Source: a virus. From it: a DNA stretch of 64,000 nucleotides. Below are positions 33,346-40,936 of this stretch, piece after piece. Position numbers and translations under genes: made by a program. The notes under the pieces were generated by a model. The model worked only from the letters and a program-made list of their open reading frames with translations. It was not told the origin of the DNA and did no database searches. Within the stretch, counting starts at the first letter, position 1. Each line of letters begins with the position of its first letter. The DNA lies in IMG/VR virus record IMGVR_UViG_3300020410_000948, positions 1 to 64,000 of that record, one strand, 5' to 3'.

Positions 33346-33893
33346 GGCTTCACTTAGGATGTGGATGGAGAAATTTTGGAGGTGACTGGATTCATGTTGA
33401 TGGTGGTGATTATGAACACTTAGACCACAATGATATTACTAAGCTTCCATACGAAGATGAAACAGTTGATTTAATATATGCCTCTCATGTGTTGGAGTAC
33501 TTCGATAGAGAAGAAGCTGTTGACATTCTTACTGAATGGACGAGAGTATTGAAAAAGGGTGGAGTATTAAGAATAGCTGTGCCAGATTTTGAGTCTATGG
33601 CTATTATGTATGTAATGGGCAAGAATACTCTTGATAATACAAAATTAAGTAACTTTCTCGGCCCGCTTTACGGTAAGATGCAGATGGGTGATGATATTAT
33701 TTATCACAAAACAGTCTATGACTTTGAAGAGCTATCAACGCTTTTATCATCTGCAGGAATACAAAACATTGCTAGATATGATTGGAGAGATACGGAGCAT
33801 CATAACTTCGATGACCACTCTCAAGCCTATATCCCGCATATGGATAAAGACAATGGAACACTAATTAGTTTGAATATAGAGGGAACAAAATGA
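33342..33893 (+). CDS. SAM-dependent methyltransferase
   Basis: A 183-residue class I methyltransferase of the glycan/small-molecule type. Motif I is LHLGCGWRN with the acidic strand VDGGDYEH. The segment VDLIYASHVLEYF is at the end of strand 4, and VLKKGGVLRIAVPDF is the strand-5 turn. ATG 33342 is preferred, because it forms an ATGA overlap with the upstream stop and an ATG at 33330 lies inside that gene. It probably adds a methyl cap to a sugar. It is paired with another methyltransferase immediately downstream. Confidence 0.83.
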   Translation: MRLHLGCGWRNFGGDWIHVDGGDYEHLDHNDITKLPYEDETVDLIYASHVLEYFDREEAVDILTEWTRVLKKGGVLRIAVPDFESMAIMYVMGKNTLDNTKLSNFLGPLYGKMQMGDDIIYHKTVYDFEELSTLLSSAGIQNIARYDWRDTEHHNFDDHSQAYIPHMDKDNGTLISLNIEGTK

Positions 33894-34474
33894 GATTAGA
33901 GAAATGGGAAGGCGTACATATAGATACGGTTTATAATGATGTAGTTACTAAGATAGCGCCTAAAGGCAAGGTTCTAGGCGTTGGAGATAGTGCATTTCCT
34001 CATGCTGTTCTAAACATGCAATATTTTCATGACAATCCAGTAGAAGAAGGCGTTGCGGTTAATACTAACGAAAAGGATTTAGGACATCTAAATGGGTTTG
34101 ATGTTATACTATGTAACGGCAATGATATCTGCTATGAAGACAATTACTTTGACTTTGTATACACTGTGATGATGCTTGAGCATGATCCTAAGTTCTGGCT
34201 GTCAGTACAAGAGATGCACAGAGTTTTGAAGCCCGGATGCCCTTTAATGATAGCTATTCCCGGATTTGTAGGAGAGCCAGAGTACGCTGTTGTAGACAAT
34301 AGAGACCATTGGGGACATGGCACTAGTTGTTATGAGAACCATACCGACTGTGACTGCTATAGATTTAGTCCCGATTTCTTTAAGTTTTTCGCGCTCAAAG
34401 ACTTCGATGATGCTGTCGTGTATCACAGTATGTTTCCTCCAAGACTTATAGGAGTTGGATATAAACCTAAATGA
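33890..34474 (+). CDS. SAM-dependent methyltransferase
   Basis: A 194-residue methyltransferase-like protein. Motif I is KVLGVGDSAFP (a VG-D variant of the glycine loop), strand 4 has FDFVYTVMMLEH, and HRVLKPGCPLMIAIPGF forms the strand-5 turn. A C-terminal extension has CDCYRFSPDFFKFF, as in FkbM/glycan-type enzymes. The sequence is only distantly related to the enzyme at 33342. It probably methylates another position of the same glycan. The gene overlaps both neighbours through ATGA junctions. Confidence 0.75.
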   Translation: MRLEKWEGVHIDTVYNDVVTKIAPKGKVLGVGDSAFPHAVLNMQYFHDNPVEEGVAVNTNEKDLGHLNGFDVILCNGNDICYEDNYFDFVYTVMMLEHDPKFWLSVQEMHRVLKPGCPLMIAIPGFVGEPEYAVVDNRDHWGHGTSCYENHTDCDCYRFSPDFFKFFALKDFDDAVVYHSMFPPRLIGVGYKPK

Positions 34475-35076
34475 GCACAATACCTGATGTAAAACTACTT
34501 GAACAGAAAGTGGCTAAATTTTTTGGCGCTCCTTATGGAGTAGCTGTAGATTGCTGCACTCATGGCGTTGAGTTATGTTTGAGATACGTAAAAGCCAAGC
34601 AAGTAGAATCTCCCCATAGAACTTATCCTTCTATTCCATTCTTGGCTCGTAAACTAAATATCCCTTTGGTTTGGAGAGAAGAAGACTGGCAAGATTATTA
34701 CCAAGCAGGCGTGGGCGAATCAGGAGAAGTGGTTTATGACGCTGCGGTTCTATGGAAAGAGAATAGCTATATACCAGACAGCTTCATGTCACTGAGTTTT
34801 CAGTTTCAAAAACATCTAAGTCTCGGTCGTGGAGGTATGATACTTACCGACAATGAAGAAGCAGCAAAACAACTAAGAAGAATGGTTCACGACGGAAGAA
34901 AACCTTTTATTCCTTGGCGCGAGCAGAACATAGACTGTGAAGGATACCATTACTATATGACGCCAGAAACAGCTGCTTTAGGTCTACAAAAACTTCCTGA
35001 AGCAATTAATAGAGAACCTAGACAGTGGGTCATTGAAGACTGGCCCGACTTAAGAAACATGGAGATTTTTAAATGA
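34471..35076 (+). CDS. half-length DegT/DnrJ-type aminotransferase
   Basis: A 201-residue protein that matches the large domain of PLP-dependent sugar aminotransferases: FFGAPYGVAVDCCTHGVELCL at the start, VVYDAAV with D90 for the cofactor ring nitrogen, SFQFQKHLSLGRGGM with the Schiff-base lysine K114, and a YMTPETAALGLQKL segment. Typical DegT enzymes have 360-400 residues, so the C-terminal small domain is missing. It is adjacent to gmd, whose product GDP-4-keto-6-deoxymannose is the substrate of the DegT enzyme perosamine synthase. The reading frame is clean and overlaps both neighbours, so it is probably functional rather than decayed. Confidence 0.68.
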   Translation: MSTIPDVKLLEQKVAKFFGAPYGVAVDCCTHGVELCLRYVKAKQVESPHRTYPSIPFLARKLNIPLVWREEDWQDYYQAGVGESGEVVYDAAVLWKENSYIPDSFMSLSFQFQKHLSLGRGGMILTDNEEAAKQLRRMVHDGRKPFIPWREQNIDCEGYHYYMTPETAALGLQKLPEAINREPRQWVIEDWPDLRNMEIFK

Positions 35077-36047
35077 GAAAAGTTGCATTAATAACAGGTA
35101 TTTCTGGACAAGATGGAAGTTACCTTGCGGAACACCTGTTAAATCAAGACTATAAAGTTTATGGAATTATCCGTAGGCAATCCGTAGCAGAAAACCAAGA
35201 GTCTAGGATAGATCATATTATAGATCATGTAGAAACCCGCTATGGAGATCTGATGGACTGGTGTTCGTTGGAAAGAGTTGTTAGGGAATGTAATCCCACT
35301 CATATTTTTAATTTAGGAGCGATGAGCCACGTTAGAGTTAGTTCCGACGTACCATCCTTTACTATTAAAACCAACGCAGAAGGTGTTCTAAACTTATTAG
35401 AAGTCTACAAAAATTATTGTCCCGAAGCTAAATTTTATCAAGCAAGCTCGTCTGAGATGTTTGGGAACAGCGTCGATGATGATGGATTCCAAAGAGAGAC
35501 GACGCCAATGACTCCTGTCAGCCCTTATGGTTGCTCAAAGCTTATGGGGTATTCCTTAGTTAGGCATTATCGACACGCTTATGGTCTGCATGCTAGTAAT
35601 GGTATATTATTTAATCACGAGTCTCCACGAAGAGGCTCTAACTTTGTTACAAATAAAGTTGTAAAGACAGCGGTAGAGATTTCTTTAGGTATGAGAGATA
35701 AACTCTTCTTAGGCAATATGGATTCTTACAGGGATTGGGGACATTCCAAAGACTACACAAGAGCTATGATTGATATTATTAATCATGACACTGCTGATGA
35801 TTTTGTAGTGGCTACAGGAGAAACACACTCAGTACGAGAACTATGTGAGGTAGTGTTTAACTGCTTAGACATGGACTATAATGATTACGTTGAACAAGAC
35901 CCTAGATTTATGCGTCCAGAAGAATTGAAATACCTGAAAGGCGACCCAACAAAGACAAGAGAGACTTTCGGATGGAAGCCAGAATACACCTTCCAATCCA
36001 TGATGGAAGAAATGGTTAGACATTGGCAAGACTTCTATAGCAAATAA
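35073..36047 (+). CDS. gmd: GDP-mannose 4,6-dehydratase
   Basis: A 324-residue enzyme, slightly shorter than bacterial Gmd, that makes GDP-4-keto-6-deoxy-D-mannose from GDP-mannose. Signatures: the cofactor loop ALITGISGQDGSYLAEHL (5-22), IRRQS, GDLMD, QASSSEMFG, VSPYGCSKL (Y and K of the active site), and NHESPRRGSNFVTNKV with the arginine-rich GDP contact. It begins inside the stop of the mini-DegT gene. Its product could go to Fcl (27 kb region) for fucose or to the mini-DegT for an amino sugar. The active-site set appears complete. Confidence 0.93.
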   Translation: MRKVALITGISGQDGSYLAEHLLNQDYKVYGIIRRQSVAENQESRIDHIIDHVETRYGDLMDWCSLERVVRECNPTHIFNLGAMSHVRVSSDVPSFTIKTNAEGVLNLLEVYKNYCPEAKFYQASSSEMFGNSVDDDGFQRETTPMTPVSPYGCSKLMGYSLVRHYRHAYGLHASNGILFNHESPRRGSNFVTNKVVKTAVEISLGMRDKLFLGNMDSYRDWGHSKDYTRAMIDIINHDTADDFVVATGETHSVRELCEVVFNCLDMDYNDYVEQDPRFMRPEELKYLKGDPTKTRETFGWKPEYTFQSMMEEMVRHWQDFYSK

Positions 36048-36048
36048 A

Positions 36049-36744
36049 ATGTATAAGACCTATGTAATGCACTATAGCCCTCTCTGTGAAAGGAGAGGGT
36101 TTATTCTCAATCAACTATCTTCTGCTGGAATTAGCCAATTCGAGTTAGTCACAGAATTCGATAGAGAAGATCTGACACATGAAGATCTTTCTAGATACAA
36201 TGATGACCCAGACTTTCACCGTCAGGTTTGTGAAATATCAAGACAGCCACATGGGTTTGCGGGACTGACGCCATACACATATCAAAAAATGACACTGGCG
36301 TCAATATCTTTAAATCTAAAACACCTAGAATCTTTCAATAGGTTCATCAATCAAGAAGTAGAATTTGCATTATTTTTAGAAGATGACTGTAGTTTTTATG
36401 GGCATCCTTTCGATATAAATGATATAATTAATAGGGCACCGCATGATTGGGACGTAATATTACTAGGTGGAGCATTTGATCATGGGATCATAACTCCTTT
36501 AGCAGTATATGGCGACATGGATAAGGGCTATATATTAGCCTCACATCCTGCCACTAACACTACATCATCAATAATTTATAATAAACAGAGTGCTAAAAAA
36601 ATAGTTCCATATTTGGAAACCTTTTGTGTTCCTATTGATTGGCAGCTAAACTATGCTTTTCACGAAGCTAAATTAAAAGTGTACCATGTATATCCTTATA
36701 TATGTGGTCAGGGTACATTTAGGAGTACAGCAAAAGATGAATAA
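36049..36744 (+). CDS. GT25-family glycosyltransferase
   Basis: A 231-residue enzyme of the LPS-type glycosyltransferase family 25. The signature is FALFLEDDCSFYG (106-118, metal-binding EDD 111-113) with the preceding SISLNLKHLESF helix and a later DWDVILLGGAF. These enzymes transfer galactose or glucose to lipooligosaccharide or collagen-like acceptors. The gene follows gmd by 1 base. It is the last clear transferase of the island, and its end overlaps the next gene by 8 bases. Confidence 0.8.
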   Translation: MYKTYVMHYSPLCERRGFILNQLSSAGISQFELVTEFDREDLTHEDLSRYNDDPDFHRQVCEISRQPHGFAGLTPYTYQKMTLASISLNLKHLESFNRFINQEVEFALFLEDDCSFYGHPFDINDIINRAPHDWDVILLGGAFDHGIITPLAVYGDMDKGYILASHPATNTTSSIIYNKQSAKKIVPYLETFCVPIDWQLNYAFHEAKLKVYHVYPYICGQGTFRSTAKDE

Positions 36745-37210
36745 ACAATCAAAGAACCTAGCGGTTTTAACAGAGGACTTGGGCTTGTCTCAGAGGTCTT
36801 TTTATCTCATAGATAACCTTAATAAGTTCTGTAGAGATAGGAGTGCTGCGGTGACTTGTTATACAACCTCAGTAATCCCTCCGGTTATGAAGGCTCTTTT
36901 TCCTTTTATGAATCAGTATTACTTCTCGTCTTTTAATGGTACTGCTATAGCTACCAGTATAGACACAGCTAAAGCACTGATTAAGACAAAGAACAATACT
37001 AAGAGATTCCTTTACTTATGGGACTTAGAATGGATTAGAAAGCCTGTAGACTTTGATGATACCTGTTCTGTGTTGAGGAATCCAGATATTAATATAATTA
37101 CTAGAAGTGAGTCTCATAAAAAAATGGTTGAAAACTATGCGAATACTACAGTGTGTGGTATAGTTGACGACTGGGATATGGCACAATTGGAGGAGTTGAT
37201 ATGGAATTAG
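36737..37210 (+). CDS. hypothetical protein at island end
   Basis: A 157-residue protein with no assigned family. A possible Rossmann-like beginning (NLAVLTEDLGLSQRSFYLID) and strands such as FLYLWDLEWI and INIITRSESHKKMV suggest a half GT-B domain, and it could be a shortened glycosyltransferase. The start ATG at 36737 is chosen because AGGAG lies 11 bases upstream; starts further upstream run through the GT25 gene. Its end overlaps the homing-endonuclease gene by 10 bases. It marks the right end of the glycan island. Confidence 0.5.
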   Translation: MNKQSKNLAVLTEDLGLSQRSFYLIDNLNKFCRDRSAAVTCYTTSVIPPVMKALFPFMNQYYFSSFNGTAIATSIDTAKALIKTKNNTKRFLYLWDLEWIRKPVDFDDTCSVLRNPDINIITRSESHKKMVENYANTTVCGIVDDWDMAQLEELIWN

Positions 37211-37971
37211 AAAAGATTATCAATATGTATGTTGAGGATGGCATGAGCACCAAAGCTATTGCCGAAGAGTTTGGTACTTACCCTAATAAGATCCGACGAG
37301 CACTTGTTTCTTCCGGAGTTGAATTGCGTAGTAAAAGCGCAGCACAAAAGAAAGCCTTAGAAAATGGACGAGCCAAACATCCCACTAAAGGCAAGAAAAG
37401 AAGCGAGGAAGAGAAAGATAAGATCAGTGCTTCCCTAGAAAAGTCTTGGTCAAATGTAACCAAGAAAGAGCGCAGTAGAAGATCTCAAATGGCCAAAGAT
37501 CAATGGGAGAATATGCCTGAAGCAGATAAGCTGGCACTAAGAAAGAAAGCCGCAGAAGCGTTATTGATGACAGTGAAGCATGGCTCCAACCCAGAAAAGC
37601 TACTGTATGAAAAATTAACTGAGGCTGGCTATGAGGTTGAGCTTCATAAAAAAGATATGATTGAGGGTAAGAAGTACGAGATGGATCTGTATTTGCCTGA
37701 ATTATCTACGGTTATAGAGGTCGATGGGCCTCAACATTTTAAGCCACTTTTTGGAGAAAAGGGGTTGCGAGAATATGTTAAACATGATATAATTAAGAAC
37801 GGAATACTCCTTAAAAGGGGTTATTGTGTAATTAGAGTGAAGTATTTGTGCAGCAACTATAGTCGTGCTGTCGGAAGAAGATTGTGGGAGCTTGTTGAGC
37901 CTGTTGTAAATAGGGTTAACAAAAAGTTTCCCACTAAGGAAAACAGGTTAATTGAATTGGAGATAACATAA
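37201..37971 (+). CDS. homing-type endonuclease (NUMOD/HTH plus EDxHD-like nuclease)
   Basis: A 256-residue protein. An N-terminal helix-turn-helix (DGMSTKAIAEEFGTYPNKIRR) is followed by NUMOD3-like basic repeats (KHPTKGKKRSEEEKDKIS) and a C-terminal PD-(D/E)XK core of the Vsr/EDxHD type: YEMDLYLP, VIEVDGPQHF and KRGYCVIRV. The last three strands match those of the small nuclease at 6311. The modular plan is that of free-standing homing endonucleases, which cut cognate genomes so that they are copied in by repair. It is not inside an intron or intein here, but it stands right at the border of the glycan island. Confidence 0.75.
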   Translation: MELEKIINMYVEDGMSTKAIAEEFGTYPNKIRRALVSSGVELRSKSAAQKKALENGRAKHPTKGKKRSEEEKDKISASLEKSWSNVTKKERSRRSQMAKDQWENMPEADKLALRKKAAEALLMTVKHGSNPEKLLYEKLTEAGYEVELHKKDMIEGKKYEMDLYLPELSTVIEVDGPQHFKPLFGEKGLREYVKHDIIKNGILLKRGYCVIRVKYLCSNYSRAVGRRLWELVEPVVNRVNKKFPTKENRLIELEIT

Positions 37972-38744
37972 TGCCAGAAGTTGAATTAGACATTTTTGAT
38001 GTTGACAGTATTGATGAAGAAAACCTACTTGAAGAAGATTCACAAGAGTCTCAAGTGCCCCCATATGGTACAAAAGAATGGAACGAATATGTTATGGGAC
38101 ATTTTCGTAAAGATGAACTGATTGATGGAAATCCTATCTGTGCTGGTCTTAGACGTGTAGCTAACTTATTGTTAGGTGACATTCTAGAGTCTGGTCCAGA
38201 TCAAGTTTTTCCAGCGACTGAGGGGAATGGTCCCGGCAGAGCTACTGTTGTTTACCAAGTTGTTATCAACTGGTTTAATAGTGGCCAAGCTAGGATATTT
38301 AAAGAAGTTGCGGATGTGTGGCATGGGAATACAGATGATTTATTCTGTGCTCATCCTGTGGCTACAGCAAGCACTAGGGCAGAAGGACGAGCTTTGCGTA
38401 AGGCTTTAGGTTTACGATGTCTAGCCGCTGAAGAATTGGCAAGAAAAGATATTGTATCTATTGTACAGCAGAGTGTAAAAAAGGATAACCCCACCGATGG
38501 AGCGTGGGACGAGGCAGCTATGATTAGCTCCTCACAGATCAATTTTATTGATAATAAGTGTAGACAGTTAGATATTAATGTTTTGGCATTTGTCAACTCT
38601 GGAGAGGGTGTTTACGAGTCCATTGAGGATGTAGAAAAAAGTAAAGCCTCTGCAATGCTTGGTGTGCTAAACAAATATCAAACTAAACAAAACGAGGTGC
38701 CAGAAGGCATCGTGGGTTATAACAAGAATTGGAGAAATGCATAA
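37971..38744 (+). CDS. probable single-strand annealing protein (Rad52/ERF-like)
   Basis: A 257-residue protein. The first 40 residues are acidic and likely disordered. The core (about 60-165) has strands GRATVVYQVVINWF and ARIFKEVADVWH, followed by the helix HPVATASTRAEGRALRKALGL, a signature of Rad52/ERF-type annealing proteins. The C-terminal INFIDNKCRQLDINVLAFV resembles the short helical tail seen in such phage recombinases. It would anneal complementary strands during recombination, alongside RecA. Similarity is moderate and should be read as a proposal. It is coupled to the zinc ribbon gene downstream (TAATG). Confidence 0.5.
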   Translation: MPEVELDIFDVDSIDEENLLEEDSQESQVPPYGTKEWNEYVMGHFRKDELIDGNPICAGLRRVANLLLGDILESGPDQVFPATEGNGPGRATVVYQVVINWFNSGQARIFKEVADVWHGNTDDLFCAHPVATASTRAEGRALRKALGLRCLAAEELARKDIVSIVQQSVKKDNPTDGAWDEAAMISSSQINFIDNKCRQLDINVLAFVNSGEGVYESIEDVEKSKASAMLGVLNKYQTKQNEVPEGIVGYNKNWRNA

Positions 38745-39073
38745 TGAAAGTTAACTACAATGCAGGTAAACTAAACGTCGCTTTTGAAGGCGAAACCGTC
38801 CGTGAACTATGGAAGCAGATCGCTGTCTTCCAAGAAGTGTTTGGTGAAACCAAATGCGGAAAGTGTGGCTCAGAAAACCTTAGATTCGTCGTGAGAGAAA
38901 ACGACGGAAATGAATACTATGAGCTTCGCTGTATGGACTGTGGAGCTAAGTTGTCGTTTGGCGCCAACAAGAAGGGTGGCGGACTGTTCCCTAAACGTAA
39001 GGATGCCGATGGAAATTGGCTACCTGACGGCGGGTGGCAGAAATGGAACCCAAAAACAAAGTCCCTTGAATAA
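38744..39073 (+). CDS. zinc ribbon protein next to annealing protein
   Basis: A 109-residue protein with two cysteine pairs (CGKC and CMDC, 26 residues apart) that should form a zinc ribbon. A basic C-terminus follows (KGGGLFPKRKD). Such small proteins often accompany phage annealing proteins, and their role is not established. The start at ATG 38744 overlaps the previous stop; an in-frame TTG at 38729 is less likely. It is the last gene of the plus-strand arm, and two terminators follow. Confidence 0.65.
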   Translation: MKVNYNAGKLNVAFEGETVRELWKQIAVFQEVFGETKCGKCGSENLRFVVRENDGNEYYELRCMDCGAKLSFGANKKGGGLFPKRKDADGNWLPDGGWQKWNPKTKSLE

Positions 39074-39092
39074 GGGTGCTCCGGTTAAGGCG

Positions 39093-39126
39093 ACCTCGCT
39101 CAGGGAAACTTGGGCGAGGTTTCTTT
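39093..39126 (+). terminator. rho-independent terminator, plus-strand operon
   Basis: ACCTCGC (39093-39099) pairs with GCGAGGT (39114-39120), extended by a GU pair, and is followed at once by TTCTTT. It lies 20 bases after the last plus-strand gene. The opposite side has no T-run, so it works in the plus direction only. Confidence 0.75.
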
Positions 39127-39138
39127 ATGGCATAAATA

Positions 39139-39165
39139 AAGCCCCGCACGAAGCAGGGCTTTTTT
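39139..39165. terminator. bidirectional terminator at convergent junction
   Basis: AAGCCCCGC (39139-39147) pairs with GCAGGGCTT (39153-39161) with one mismatch and a five-base loop. A T-run follows on the plus strand, and TTTATTTAT follows on the minus strand. It can stop both the replication arm and the virion arm. Confidence 0.8.
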
Positions 39166-39188
39166 AATGGACTTAAAGGCTCAAGTCT

Positions 39189-40118
39189 TTATAGGTACTC
39201 TAGAGATACATACAGTCCATATGATGTTTTCGATCCAATACTTAGCGGTGAAGCCGAGATACCAACATACCAAGTATGTCGCTTAGCTAACCCAGTACCA
39301 CCATAAGTGTTAGTCGTAGTCTTTGCTCCAAGATTAGGACAGTCGTCAGGACGATTGCTATTATCATAGTATTGTAACCATTTAGGTTGCACAGCAGAGA
39401 CAGTACTATTAATCGAGTTAAGGAAAAATCCTCCACTTCCGGGAGAGTTAAACAAAGGCACAACAACGCCAGTACCACCAACAGTTTCGGTGTCACCAGT
39501 TACAGTGCCAAGTCTAGAGTCTCCATTACCCTGCCCAGCAGTAGCTTCTGTCTGAGTAAAGTTTGAGAATTTAACTCCAGAAGAGTTTGTGTAGAAATCT
39601 TGACCTGCTCTAACTGGACCAGAATCTGGCCAAGGAGATCCCCACCAAAACATGTCACCAGAACCGTAAAAGTTACTGTTCATAGCTACGTTATCTTGAC
39701 CATTAGCTGATATCCAAGCGCTTGTTGTTTTGCCATCAAAGTTTACGAGCTCACAAACCTTAGTGACAACACCAGAAGCTGGATTATTAATATTAACTCT
39801 ATCGTATATTTTTAGTTGGCAATTCTGTACATTAACATCAGACGTGTGGTCGAAGTTAATATGGAAGGTTCTATTACCAGAATTTATCTTGCTTAAAGGA
39901 ATACCAGATCCTACAGCTTGTGAGTTACCAGTAGCTGGAACTTCGTATTTAATGTTGTTTGCTGCTGGGCCTTGAGAGGTTCCCGCAGAATTAGTTACAA
40001 ATGTTCTGTCTTGGAAAGACCCAATTTGAACTGAGGAGCCAAACGTTGACCCATAGAAGCCCAGTCCTGAGCCGACAATATTCTCTTGATTGTCTATACC
40101 AAATGTTATTTCTGCCAT
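39189..40118 (-). CDS. putative virion structural protein
   Basis: A 309-residue protein rich in G, S, T and N with few charged residues, as in tail or decoration proteins. A glycine-rich N-terminal run (GSGLGFYGSTFGSSVQIG) and beta-strand repeats extend to the end (GLYVSLEYL). It is the last gene of the minus-strand virion arm, just before the bidirectional terminator. It has an AAGGAG ribosome site and a TATAAT sequence 36 bases upstream, so it may be transcribed by itself at a high level. I cannot name a homologue; a late, exposed virion component is the best guess. Confidence 0.6.
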   Translation of the reverse strand: MAEITFGIDNQENIVGSGLGFYGSTFGSSVQIGSFQDRTFVTNSAGTSQGPAANNIKYEVPATGNSQAVGSGIPLSKINSGNRTFHINFDHTSDVNVQNCQLKIYDRVNINNPASGVVTKVCELVNFDGKTTSAWISANGQDNVAMNSNFYGSGDMFWWGSPWPDSGPVRAGQDFYTNSSGVKFSNFTQTEATAGQGNGDSRLGTVTGDTETVGGTGVVVPLFNSPGSGGFFLNSINSTVSAVQPKWLQYYDNSNRPDDCPNLGAKTTTNTYGGTGLAKRHTWYVGISASPLSIGSKTSYGLYVSLEYL

Positions 40119-40153
40119 TATATTCTCCTTATGATATCTAGAAGCACCTATGT

Positions 40154-40159
40154 ATTATA
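40154..40159 (-). promoter_or_regulatory. possible -10 box for the 39189-40118 gene
   Basis: On the minus strand TATAAT lies 36 bases before the start codon, inside a perfect 12-base palindrome GTATTATAATAC (40152-40163). No clear -35 box is seen. Confidence 0.35.
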
Positions 40160-40194
40160 ATACACAATATGCCTGCCTTAACTCCATTTTTTTT

Positions 40195-40611
40195 CTATTT
40201 TCGACCGCAATTACACCCTCCTTCGGTGCGACTGTATGGGCCCCATTTAGCAAGAGGACATGCCTCAGACGCCCAACCTGCCTTCATTTCAACGAAACAC
40301 CCACATTCAGAGCACCTAGATCCCTCAAGCTTGTCACAAGAACTGCATATTTCCAACCTACTGTTCTTAACATGTTGAGGGGCGCTTTGCGCACCATTAG
40401 CTACGTGTTTGGTCACAGATGTAGCAAAGTTCTTAGCCTGCCTAATCAAAGATGGCATCTTTTTCTTTTTGTTTGTCTGGCTTGGCTGTTTTGGCTTCTT
40501 CGTGGTTTTTCGCCCAGATGCGCCGGGCGATATAACAAAACCACAGTTCTCACACCTGCAAGACTGTCCAACCTGACATGAGTTCCTATAATTGCATCGT
40601 TTGCATCTCAT
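40195..40611 (-). CDS. double cysteine-cluster protein
   Basis: A 138-residue protein with two separate cysteine groups joined by a basic linker (KKPKQPSQTNKKKKMP). The first has C3, C6, C12, C18, C20 and C23. The second has CSSC, CSECGC, then ACPLAKW and CNCG, which resembles the small C-terminal metal-binding domains common in marine phage proteins. It probably binds zinc or an Fe-S cluster. Its role among virion genes is unknown, possibly an assembly or tail accessory factor. It starts within the stop of the next gene upstream in the operon. Confidence 0.65.
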   Translation of the reverse strand: MRCKRCNYRNSCQVGQSCRCENCGFVISPGASGRKTTKKPKQPSQTNKKKKMPSLIRQAKNFATSVTKHVANGAQSAPQHVKNSRLEICSSCDKLEGSRCSECGCFVEMKAGWASEACPLAKWGPYSRTEGGCNCGRK

Positions 40612-40928
40612 TCCTGATATTCTCCAAATATGTCTGGCCTAAATAAGTCTGTGTCCGAAAAGTCGGGAATCACTATAAACTCATTGTTTTCATCTAATAT
40701 ATAACCTGTAAGAAGCATGCCACGGGCTTGTGAGAGACTTATAGTATATCTGCCTCCTCCATCTACCACCTTAAAATTTATTAGATCCCTACCGTAAGAT
40801 TGCACTGTACACGCTCTAAGCTGGTTTACCTGCCCACTAGCAAGATTAGTGTCCATTATTTTGACCTGTCTTCCTATTGGGAGGTTAGAATAAATAAAAC
40901 CTTGATAAAAGTTTATTTCTTTTGCCAT
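40608..40928 (-). CDS. hypothetical virion-arm protein
   Basis: A 106-residue beta-rich soluble protein. It begins MAKEINFYQGFIYSNL and contains KVVDGGGRYTISLSQARGML. No family is recognised. An AGGAG ribosome site is 6 bases before its ATG. It stands 8 bases from the giant cysteine-rich protein and overlaps the small cysteine protein by 4 bases, so it is one unit with them. A connector or tail-end component is possible. Confidence 0.55.
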   Translation of the reverse strand: MAKEINFYQGFIYSNLPIGRQVKIMDTNLASGQVNQLRACTVQSYGRDLINFKVVDGGGRYTISLSQARGMLLTGYILDENNEFIVIPDFSDTDLFRPDIFGEYQE

Positions 40929-40936
40929 TGTATCTC

